Position numbers and translations under genes: made by a program
Part shown: in pieces, positions 1 through 4,941 of the stretch
Numbering within the stretch: position 1 is the first letter of the stretch
Layout: each line of letters starts with the position of its first letter
The notes under the pieces: generated by a model
Told to the model about the DNA's origin: nothing
The model's database searches: none
The model's input: only the letters and a program-made list of their open reading frames with translations
Origin: Spirochaetaceae bacterium
GTDB lineage: Bacteria > Spirochaetota > Spirochaetia > Treponematales > Breznakiellaceae
Assembly (NCBI GenBank): GCA_031265535.1
Contig: JAISCO010000020.1
Span: forward strand, 1 to 6,263
DNA length: 6,263 nt
Direction of reading: 5' to 3'

Positions 1-85
1 CGCCGGCAACATCACCACCGGCAGAGCAAGCCGCGAATAAAACCGTGGCGGCCGTCACCAAACCGCAAAAAAAATGCTTTTTCAT
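1..85 (-). CDS. Putative lipoprotein, N-terminal 28 residues only
   Basis: The reading frame starts at the ATG at 85-83 and runs off the left edge. The 28 visible residues form a lipoprotein signal peptide: a basic start (MKKH), a hydrophobic core, then LFAAC followed by SAGGD, with Cys20 as the likely lipidated residue. Phe at -3 departs from the enterobacterial lipobox but fits the relaxed lipoboxes of spirochaetes. A strong Shine-Dalgarno AGGAGG (complement of 92-97) lies 6 nt upstream and fixes the start. The mature protein is outside the window, so its function is unknown. Codons 4-7 contain a run of eight T on the coding strand, a possible slippage site. A promoter candidate and a terminator lie directly upstream, so the gene is probably transcribed separately from the peptidase operon. 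Confidence 0.82.
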   Translation of the reverse strand, partial: MKKHFFCGLVTAATVLFAACSAGGDVAG

Positions 86-123
86 CTTTTGCCTCCTAAC
101 CATCAATTTTACCGTCCAATGGC

Positions 124-152
124 AGTGTATGTAAAATATGTCTTTTTTTCAA
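124..152 (-). promoter_or_regulatory. Sigma70-type promoter candidate for the lipoprotein gene
   Basis: On the minus strand TTGAAA (152-147) is separated by exactly 17 nt from TACACT (129-124), giving a predicted transcription start near 117 and a leader of about 30 nt holding the AGGAGG site. An alternative pair, TTGATT (161-156) and TATTTT (138-133), also has a 17-nt spacer. Both are matches by eye; the region is A/T-rich, so chance matches are possible. Confidence 0.45.
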
Positions 153-175
153 AAAAATCAACCCGCCAGCGGGTT
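151..175 (-). terminator. Rho-independent terminator, minus strand (copy 1)
   Basis: Read on the minus strand, AACCCG (175-170) and CGGGTT (165-160) form a 6-bp stem around the loop CTGG, followed by GA and seven T. There is no comparable T-run after the hairpin on the plus strand, so it should stop leftward transcripts. It lies about 260 nt after the M23 peptidase stop codon and directly before the promoter candidate of the lipoprotein gene. Confidence 0.6.
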
Positions 176-194
176 TCAATACGCTCCGCGTTAG
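153..194. repeat. 42-bp dispersed repeat, copy 1
   Basis: This 42-bp block matches 5540-5581 at 40 of 42 positions, the only difference being CA versus AC just after the hairpin. It consists of the terminator hairpin with its A/T tract plus an adjoining arm ending in CTCCGCGTTAG. Both copies have the same orientation and both sit just upstream of a minus-strand start codon. Sequence outside the block diverges at once on both sides, as expected of a dispersed repeat. Confidence 0.85.
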
Positions 195-237
195 CATACC
201 CAAAGCGGCTTTTGCTCCGTGCCTCAGGAGCCGAACA

Positions 238-310
238 ATGAACAATTAAGAGGAATTAGCAATTAACAATTAACAATGAGCAATGAATAATTAACAATTA
301 ACAATGAGGA
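238..310. repeat. Heptanucleotide tandem repeat tract, consensus ATKARCA
   Basis: The sequence reads as consecutive 7-mers. Two units (ATGAACA, ATTAAGA; 238-251) are followed by the triplet GGA and then eight uninterrupted units from 255 to 310: ATTAGCA, ATTAACA, ATTAACA, ATGAGCA, ATGAATA, ATTAACA, ATTAACA, ATGAGGA. A 20-bp stretch is exactly repeated at 261-280 and 289-308. A second GGA triplet (311-313) follows, then degenerate purine-rich 7-mers (ATGAGAG, CGGGGTA, GGGGACA, GTGAAAC, ATGGAAG) to 348. The organisation resembles the short tandemly repeated heptamers known from cyanobacteria; that is a resemblance in form only. Confidence 0.9.
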
Positions 311-355
311 GGAATGAGAGCGGGGTAGGGGACAGTGAAACATGGAAGCAACGGT

Positions 356-407
356 TTACTTCGTAGTGCAAAACATCAGAAAAATCAATTTTCTGCCTCG
401 AAGGAGT
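356..407. repeat. Imperfect hairpin downstream of the M23 peptidase
   Basis: An inner stem CAGAAAA (377-383) with TTTTCTG (389-395) encloses a 5-nt loop. An outer stem CTTCG (359-363) with CGAAG (399-403) encloses it. It begins about 30 nt after the peptidase stop codon in the direction of transcription. No T-run follows on the minus strand, so it is more likely a 3'-end stabilising structure or a dispersed repeat than a classic terminator. Confidence 0.45.
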
Positions 408-436
408 TATAGGCTTTACGGCTTTGAATTGCGGGG

Positions 437-1438
437 TCAGTGCATCAAAAGCAGCGGATTTACGGTGAGGCCGTTTTTGTACACTTGAAAGTGCAGATGC
501 GAGCCTGTGCTCTGGCCTGTATTGCCGACATCGCCTATCGTCTGTCCGCTTCTTACATAGGCTCCGGTTTCGACACGTATCACGCTCATGTGCCCGTAAA
601 GGGTGCGGTAATTTGAGTGGTGCGAAATTACTACAAAGTTACCAAAAACATCGTTATAACCGGTGGATATTATCCTGCCGGCCATGGCCGCCTTTATTGG
701 AACGCCGGTGTTTGCGCTTAAATCAATGCCGGAATGAAAACCGCGCAGGCCGCTTATTGGATTCCGCCTGTAACCGTAGCCTGAAGTTAAGCGTCCGCGC
801 ACAGGCCAGATGAATAAATCACCGTTTATCTCTTGTAATTTTGCTGAATCGAGTTTTGCGTTAGGTATAAAAATATTGAAACCCGCGTTTATTTTTTCTG
901 AAAACAGCTCATTGGCGGTTACAATTGAGTCCGCGTTCACTTCATACTTGTCCGCTATTTTATCAAGCGTTTCTCCGGGTAAAATCATGTGCATTATGCC
1001 GTCTTGGTTCGGGATCAAAAGTTTTTTCCCAACTTGAATGGAGCGTGTGTTTGAAATGTTATTTACGGAAATCAGTGTATCTTGGTTCAATCCAAAATTA
1101 GACGAGATAAAACCTATCATGTCGCCGCTTTGAACCTTGTACGATGAATATACAAGCGTCCGCGGCATCGAGAATTCTTCTGGCTCCGGGATACCCTCGA
1201 CAAAATCGTCATTCAAAGCGGAATTTGGGCCGATCATTTGTTCCAGCTCTTTTTCAGAATAATCTTTGCCGCCCAGTCCTTCGTCCGCCGCGCTTGACGA
1301 AAAATATTTTTTTTCGCTGAATGTTTTATAAACAGACCGGAAAAGATTCGCCGCGCTTGATGGAAAATAAAAAAATATACAAAAAACAAGAGAAATACGG
1401 ATTATATTTTGTATGAGATAGCGCCTGTTTTCGAACAT
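437..1438 (-). CDS. LysM-LysM-M23 family peptidoglycan endopeptidase
   Basis: This exported or membrane-anchored zinc metallopeptidase should bind peptidoglycan and cleave its peptide cross-links. Residues 10-30 form a hydrophobic signal or anchor segment, and an acidic linker follows to about 95. Two LysM domains span about 97-144 (YKVQSGD to IPN) and 149-193 (MILPGET to IPN). The M23 domain covers about 210-333 and keeps all family signatures: HSGID (H235 and D239), YGH (H283) and HLH (H314, H316). This gives the HxxxD plus HxH zinc site with its catalytic histidines, so the enzyme is probably active, unlike degenerate LytM activators such as EnvC or NlpD. The ATG at 1438 has GGAG 6 nt upstream (1448-1445). 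It is the last gene of the four-gene run, 39 nt after the previous stop. The product could act in daughter-cell separation or wall turnover; the precise role is not visible. Confidence 0.93.
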   Translation of the reverse strand: MFENRRYLIQNIIRISLVFCIFFYFPSSAANLFRSVYKTFSEKKYFSSSAADEGLGGKDYSEKELEQMIGPNSALNDDFVEGIPEPEEFSMPRTLVYSSYKVQSGDMIGFISSNFGLNQDTLISVNNISNTRSIQVGKKLLIPNQDGIMHMILPGETLDKIADKYEVNADSIVTANELFSEKINAGFNIFIPNAKLDSAKLQEINGDLFIWPVRGRLTSGYGYRRNPISGLRGFHSGIDLSANTGVPIKAAMAGRIISTGYNDVFGNFVVISHHSNYRTLYGHMSVIRVETGAYVRSGQTIGDVGNTGQSTGSHLHFQVYKNGLTVNPLLLMH

Positions 1439-1477
1439 AAGAAACTCCGTTTTTATGCGGCTGGAAGCAGTTCTTCC

Positions 1478-1939
1478 TTATGCCGCGATTATCTCCATTC
1501 CTGAATTTTTGGGAAAGCGCCGGTCTTCAATTTTCCGCATGGTATTATCCATCCTTGAAGGCTTGCGGTAAAATATCACGAGTTTTTTTACGCCCGGTTC
1601 TTTCGCGCCGCTTATAGTGTTTTCAAGATATGTCCCCCGCCCCTGTTTTCCAGTTTGATACTTGGATTCAGCGCGGGTTCCGTCATAAACTAAAATAGAG
1701 TTGGAGCGGAAACTGAAGTTTCCGCGCCAAATTCCGTTTGAAAACCGCAAGATGCCGCGCATTTTGCGTGAGTATTCAAAACAGTATCCTAATGTGGTTA
1801 TCGGCTGCTTAAGTAATTTACTTGTTACTTTTAAGCCGTTCAGGGTAAGCGTTGTACAGGTATTAAAAACTTTTACAGCGTCCGGCAATAATACTGGATA
1901 TTGTTGAAAATTAAGCATAATTGCCGTTCTGTCTATCAT
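1478..1939 (-). CDS. Hypothetical basic protein, 153 residues
   Basis: I do not recognise this family. The start ATG overlaps the stop of the upstream gene as ATGA (1939-1936), and an AGGA Shine-Dalgarno sits 7 nt before it (1950-1947), so translation is very likely coupled to the LamG/FnIII gene. No signal peptide or membrane segment is evident, so a cytoplasmic location is most likely. The protein is rich in Lys and Arg, especially in the C-terminal third (about 117-143), and has three Trp/Phe-rich turns around residues 65-77 (RFSNGIWRGNFSF). Its codon use resembles its neighbours, which argues for a real gene. It sits between two exported envelope proteins; an assembly or regulatory role in the same process would be a guess from position only. 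Confidence 0.75.
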   Translation of the reverse strand: MIDRTAIMLNFQQYPVLLPDAVKVFNTCTTLTLNGLKVTSKLLKQPITTLGYCFEYSRKMRGILRFSNGIWRGNFSFRSNSILVYDGTRAESKYQTGKQGRGTYLENTISGAKEPGVKKLVIFYRKPSRMDNTMRKIEDRRFPKNSGMEIIAA

Positions 1940-3543
1940 TCAATCATCCTAAGCGGGCGCGCGGAAACTTCTCGTGAGAAATCTCCGGCCTGCCCTAAGT
2001 TGTCATAGGCGCTAACTGAAAAATAGTATAGAACGCCGTTTTTAAGGTTGTCAATAGTGATAGAGTTTTGTTTTCTAACGTCAATGGGCGAGCCTCCCTG
2101 GTTTGCGCCTTCGCCAAAGTAATTGCCGGACGCGCTGCCGTAATAAACCAGGTAGCCGGCGGCGTTCGCGTCTTTTGATTGTTTCCATGACAATTTAACC
2201 GAGCCGTCTTTTGCTTCGGCTATCAGCGCCGGCGGCGCTTCGGGCGGCGCTTGTTTAACAAAAATGATGTTGATTTCTTCAAGGTATGGTGTTGTTTCAA
2301 AGTCGCCGCCCGGGTAAAACTGTACCGCAATCTCGATATAGCGGCCTTTTATCGTATTAATTTCGGTACCGGGTATAAATGTACGCCATTCTTTATCGTT
2401 CCATGTATATTTCGAATCGGAAGCGCGGATAAAAAACTGCATCTGGGCGCCGCCGGGAAAATTGAATGGATCCCGCGCCCCCGGTTCACCGCGTATGCCG
2501 CCATTCAATGTATTGTAAGCGCCGCCTTTTGCGTCAACACGTATAACGGAACTGTTTTGAGCGCCAAGGTCAATCGGATCGCTCCGCGCCCAGCCGCCGC
2601 CGGGATAGCGGCGCGTTTCGGCTTGTTCCACAAAGCGGCTGTAGATGTATACGTTGTCTATCATGCCGTTGAAGCGCCTTCCCAGCGCAAAAATGCCCCG
2701 CTCACCCACAATCGGTATAAAGACCGCGCCACCCTCAGAACCGGACGCCGTTGTGTAGCGAACATCTTCTAAAACTCCGTTTACCAGGTACTCAAGCAGT
2801 CCTGTTGCCGCGTCAAAACGGAGCAAATGGTGGCTCCAATGTTTTGGTACTATGGGGGTGGATGAATTGAGTTTTATGGTTACGCTTTTTGAGAGCGTGT
2901 CCGACCGAACCGCGGGTTCAAAAAAAAAGTTTTCAAAATTCCATTCCAGACAGTTTTTCAATACGACGCAGCTTAAATTTTGAACTTGATAAGAGTTTTC
3001 GCCTACTGTCGATGTCCAACTGAAAGGTTCTTCGCCGTTTCCCATGCTTACAGGGTAAAGCCAAAATTCTATGGAAAAATCGCCGGTATTGCGCCCGTCC
3101 GAAAAAAGCGCGCCGGGGCCGCGCGCGCGCATCAAAATTGTTCCGTTGTCCGCCTGACTTTTATAGACCGCGGACAGCGCCCCGGAAAAAACCGCCGCGC
3201 CGCGGCCAAAACGAGCCTGTGAAGCTCCGGCTCTATAAAGTGTTTTAGGTACTTGAAGTTCATAATGTCCGGTACTGTCGGTAAATGTACCGCTTTCGTC
3301 AAACAAGAGCGCCATGTCGAGCGATGGGTCATCTTTTGGGACAGCCGAATTCAACGCCAGCGCCCTGTAAGGGCTAAGTTGCTCCAACTCAGTGATTCCG
3401 TCGCGGAGCTTGAGCTGCCCCCAGCCTTCCGCTCCGCCGAATTTCAAAACATTTTCGCCTAACGCAAAGGCGGACGCGCCAGCGAGAAAAAACGCAAGAA
3501 AAAAATTCCCAAGATACAGCAAAAAGCGCGTCATGTTTATCAC
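1936..3543 (-). CDS. Exported LamG-like and fibronectin type III domain protein
   Basis: The product is a predicted secreted or surface protein with binding folds and no recognisable catalytic motif. A signal peptide covers roughly residues 1-27, with ASAFA before LGEN. A concanavalin/LamG-like domain lies at about 110-305, with GDFSIEFWLYP (154-164), WSHHLLRFD (236-244) and a closing NGMIDNVYIY (292-301). A middle beta-rich region (about 315-430) contains RYIEIAVQFYP, a pattern often seen in discoidin-like modules. A fibronectin III domain lies at about 432-530 (LSWKQS, GYLVYYG, YYFSVSAYD). The frame opens with GTG at 3543, overlapping the upstream stop as GTGA. An ATG three codons later (3534) gives a neater signal peptide. 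AAGGG (3551-3547) is close to the GTG and far from the ATG, so the start is ambiguous. The gene is coupled to both neighbours. Ligand unknown; carbohydrate or matrix binding is a family-based guess. Confidence 0.88.
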   Translation of the reverse strand: MINMTRFLLYLGNFFLAFFLAGASAFALGENVLKFGGAEGWGQLKLRDGITELEQLSPYRALALNSAVPKDDPSLDMALLFDESGTFTDSTGHYELQVPKTLYRAGASQARFGRGAAVFSGALSAVYKSQADNGTILMRARGPGALFSDGRNTGDFSIEFWLYPVSMGNGEEPFSWTSTVGENSYQVQNLSCVVLKNCLEWNFENFFFEPAVRSDTLSKSVTIKLNSSTPIVPKHWSHHLLRFDAATGLLEYLVNGVLEDVRYTTASGSEGGAVFIPIVGERGIFALGRRFNGMIDNVYIYSRFVEQAETRRYPGGGWARSDPIDLGAQNSSVIRVDAKGGAYNTLNGGIRGEPGARDPFNFPGGAQMQFFIRASDSKYTWNDKEWRTFIPGTEINTIKGRYIEIAVQFYPGGDFETTPYLEEINIIFVKQAPPEAPPALIAEAKDGSVKLSWKQSKDANAAGYLVYYGSASGNYFGEGANQGGSPIDVRKQNSITIDNLKNGVLYYFSVSAYDNLGQAGDFSREVSARPLRMIE

Positions 3544-4433
3544 AATCCCTTGTTTAGAGCGGCGGCGGGGACGATGAAGGCTACGCGCCCTTCGTTCAAC
3601 AGCCGTTTGTTTGTTTCGGAAGAAAGAATGTTAAGCGCGTCGGCACGGTCGATTATGGGGTCGGTTGGATTTACCCCGAATACGCCCCGCGCTATGACGC
3701 GCAGGGGTTTATCCCCCACAACTTTTTGCAAACTCGCGCTTAAGCCTGAAGGTGTGTTTTCAAAAATACTGCCGGCGCCGGTGTAGTGAACCATAGCGAA
3801 ATCCGCGCCCCAGTCCGGCCTGGTCATCTTTTTGTCGTATATTAGATGCATTTCCGTATCCCAAATTTTAGGAAATAGGCATGGTAAAAGCTCTTCGTAA
3901 TTTTTTCGTCCGTGAACAGGAAGTTTATCTTCCGCTATTATTATTATGCCGGTGTACTCCGCCGCGGGGCGGGGATTGATAATACGCGCCGGCCGGGCGC
4001 TTTGTCTGTGGTTTACGAGTTTTGAGCCGATGTTTTTAAGGTCTATCATATACGCTGAACTAATGGCGCGGAAGTCAACCGAATACTTGGGCGCTTGACG
4101 CGACGCCTGAAGCGCCAGCATATCTACGACCGTGGGTGGAATTTCGCCTGCCTCCACTAAATCGCCTATGATAGTGGATGAATCAAGCCTAATTGAGAGT
4201 ATGAAAGGCCGCATCCTGTCAAAATATTGTGAAAATAGTATTTCCTCGGCCTGCGTTCTTCCTGACGGAAGCCGTATCCCCGCCGACGCGAGTTCAATGC
4301 TTAATTCCACGTCAATGCGCATCTGTTCCCAGTCTAATGACCCGGTAATACTGCTTTTTATTTCCCGCGCTTCCAGAAATACGCAGGCAGCCAGAAAGAG
4401 TCCAAACGCTATATTCCGTTGTATAAAAGCCAT
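3540..4433 (-). CDS. Exported protein of unknown function, 297 residues
   Basis: This is the first gene of the four-gene run. An N-terminal hydrophobic stretch (residues 8-20) signals export. It contains LAAC (14-17), which could be a lipobox with Cys17 lipidated, or cleavage could follow LEA at 22 by ordinary signal peptidase. The body holds a helical-looking region (about 55-140) and a beta-rich C-terminal half that opens with YTGIIIIAED (160-169) and PCLFPKIWD (184-192). The second half faintly resembles FlgP/LPP20-like envelope lipoproteins, which carry a similar hydrophobic strand followed by P-x-hydrophobic-xP-K/R-I-x-D. I treat that as a weak lead. The ATG at 4433 has no Shine-Dalgarno, and an in-frame stop lies 12 codons upstream, so no earlier ATG is available. 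The stop overlaps the next start by 4 nt. Its position at the head of the unit suggests a joint envelope role. Confidence 0.82.
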   Translation of the reverse strand: MAFIQRNIAFGLFLAACVFLEAREIKSSITGSLDWEQMRIDVELSIELASAGIRLPSGRTQAEEILFSQYFDRMRPFILSIRLDSSTIIGDLVEAGEIPPTVVDMLALQASRQAPKYSVDFRAISSAYMIDLKNIGSKLVNHRQSARPARIINPRPAAEYTGIIIIAEDKLPVHGRKNYEELLPCLFPKIWDTEMHLIYDKKMTRPDWGADFAMVHYTGAGSIFENTPSGLSASLQKVVGDKPLRVIARGVFGVNPTDPIIDRADALNILSSETNKRLLNEGRVAFIVPAAALNKGL

Positions 4434-4479
4434 ATATGGAATTATCGGCGTTTGGCGTGAAACAGCTTAGCGCGGTTCA

Positions 4480-4498
4480 GCAGCAATTTTACTTTTAG
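4480..4498 (+). repeat. 19-nt arm related to the palindrome arms at 4880-4919
   Basis: GCAGCAATTTTACTTTTAG matches the left palindrome arm (4880-4898) at 17 of 19 positions, and the reverse complement of the right arm (4901-4919) at 18 of 19. Together with the right arm it forms an 18/19 inverted repeat at the ends of a 440-bp interval. This is compatible with terminal inverted repeats of a small non-autonomous element, although no matching target-site duplication is seen. Confidence 0.75.
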
Positions 4499-4508
4499 AA
4501 AAAAAATG

Positions 4509-4576
4509 GTAAAAAGGAAAAGGGAACAGATAAAGGAAAAGGGAAAAAGTAACAGGTAAAAAGGAAAAGAGAATAG
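4509..4576 (+). repeat. Purine-rich heptanucleotide repeat tract
   Basis: Three units (GTAAAAA, GGAAAAG, GGAACAG; 4509-4529), a 5-nt break, then six units in phase from 4535 to 4576 (GGAAAAG, GGAAAAA, GTAACAG, GTAAAAA, GGAAAAG, AGAATAG). A 15-bp string is exactly repeated at 4508-4522 and 4555-4569. The period is the same as in the tract at 238-310 but the composition differs. The strand is almost all purine on the plus side. Confidence 0.88.
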
Positions 4577-4585
4577 TTACTTTTT
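4544..4585. repeat. 10-bp perfect inverted repeat
   Basis: AAAAAGTAAC (4544-4553) and GTTACTTTTT (4576-4585) are exact reverse complements 22 nt apart. On the plus strand the right arm ends in TTTTT, giving a weak resemblance to a rightward terminator, but no plus-strand gene would feed it. A competing pair, GGTAAAAAG (4555-4563) with CTTTTTACC (4580-4588), shares the right arm, so two alternative folds exist. Confidence 0.6.
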
Positions 4586-4619
4586 ACCTATTATTTCTTA
4601 CAAAGGGGGAAGCGCATCA

Positions 4620-4652
4620 ATCATAAACCGCTAAAATTTTGAAGTTTATGAT
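4620..4652. repeat. 9-bp inverted repeat with 15-nt spacer
   Basis: ATCATAAAC (4620-4628) and GTTTATGAT (4644-4652) are exact reverse complements. The spacer contains the self-complementary AAAATTTT. It could be an operator-like dyad or part of a dispersed repeat; nothing further identifies it. Confidence 0.55.
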
Positions 4653-4784
4653 GAACTTTTTCGACGCTGCTCCCCCCGCCCAAAAAACGGCACGTGAACT
4701 AGTGAGCGTGTACATGGTAATGCAGCATGGCGTAGGCCCTAAAAAACTTACTGTTACATGCCGCTTAAAGGCCGCGCTCCAAAG

Positions 4785-4801
4785 GTTTTGCTTCGCAAAA
4801 C
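4785..4801. repeat. 7-bp hairpin GTTTTGC/GCAAAAC
   Basis: GTTTTGC (4785-4791) and GCAAAAC (4795-4801) flank a TTC loop, a compact and stable hairpin. On the plus strand CGCTTTT follows, on the minus strand CTTTGG; neither is a good terminator tail. It probably belongs to the repeat mosaic of this spacer. Confidence 0.6.
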
Positions 4802-4822
4802 GCTTTTCCACTACCCCCACCC

Positions 4823-4857
4823 ATTAACAATTAACAGTGGGTTAGTGGATAGTGGAC
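4823..4857 (+). repeat. Short heptanucleotide tract, ATTAACA then GTGGAYA-like units
   Basis: Two ATTAACA units (4823-4836) are followed in phase by GTGGGTT, AGTGGAT and AGTGGAC (4837-4857). The order, ATTAACA-type units then G-rich units, mirrors 290-341 near the other end of the window. TCCACTA at 4807-4813 is the inverse of TAGTGGA at 4843-4849 and 4850-4856, so the tract can also fold back on its left flank. Confidence 0.75.
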
Positions 4858-4879
4858 AGAATGACAGAGCAACAGTTAG

Positions 4880-4919
4880 GCAACAGTTTTACTTTTAGCG
4901 CTAAAAGTAAAACTGCTGC
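4880..4919. repeat. 40-nt near-perfect palindrome just after the folate gene
   Basis: The dyad centres on AGCGCT (4897-4902). Positions 4884-4915 are a perfect 32-nt palindrome, and the match extends to 4880-4919 with a single mismatch (4883 against 4916). It begins 10 nt past the cyclo-ligase stop codon in the direction of transcription. As RNA it would form a hairpin of almost 20 bp with hardly any loop. No T-tract follows, so it may act as an RNA 3'-end stabiliser, a cruciform, or two fused ends of a repeat element. Confidence 0.9.
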
Positions 4920-4941
4920 AAGTATCTATCAAGTATCTATC
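4920..4941. repeat. 11-bp tandem duplication spanning the cyclo-ligase stop codon
   Basis: AAGTATCTATC occurs twice back to back (4920-4930 and 4931-4941). On the coding strand the junction creates the TGA stop at 4931-4929, followed at once by an in-frame TAG. With only one copy present the frame would read through the palindrome for 14 more codons to a TAA. Confidence 0.9.

Larger units (their letters stand above)
86..436. other. Non-coding spacer between the M23 peptidase and the lipoprotein gene
   Basis: No convincing gene lies in these 351 bases. From right to left they hold an imperfect hairpin just after the peptidase stop (356-407), a heptanucleotide-periodic tract (238-310) with a degenerate extension to about 348, a small inverted repeat GCTCC/GGAGC (214-218 and 227-231), the 42-bp repeat with its terminator, and a promoter candidate for the lipoprotein gene. 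Confidence 0.8.
4434..4928. other. 495-bp non-coding repeat mosaic upstream of the four-gene operon
   Basis: No gene with a ribosome site or recognisable product lies here. In order, the region holds a 19-nt arm (4480-4498), a purine-rich heptanucleotide tract (4509-4576), hairpins at 4544-4585, 4620-4652 and 4785-4801, a second heptanucleotide tract (4823-4857) and a 40-nt palindrome (4880-4919). The promoter of the four-gene unit should lie near the left end, but no clear -35/-10 pair is visible there and the first gene has no Shine-Dalgarno. Confidence 0.8.

Noticed and set aside
238..310. CRISPR array
   Set aside because: The units are 7 nt in strict tandem, with no spacers of typical length and no cas gene.
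2251..2772. 173-codon plus-strand frame
   Set aside because: It is antisense to the LamG/FnIII gene, which has domains and a signal peptide. It has no Shine-Dalgarno and no recognisable sequence.
3121..3130. Alternating GC run as a possible Z-DNA or regulatory site
   Set aside because: It lies inside the LamG/FnIII coding region and is explained by Arg/Ala codons in G+C-rich sequence.
4544..4588. Rightward intrinsic terminator
   Set aside because: The arms are purine/pyrimidine repeats with weak A-T pairing, and no plus-strand gene precedes it.
4639..4827. 62-codon plus-strand frame and an overlapping 67-codon minus-strand frame (4617-4820) in the spacer
   Set aside because: Neither has a Shine-Dalgarno or a recognisable product. 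Both run through hairpins and repeat material, and the two frames cover the same bases, so a chance origin is more likely. If this stretch recurs in the genome it is a repeat, not a gene.
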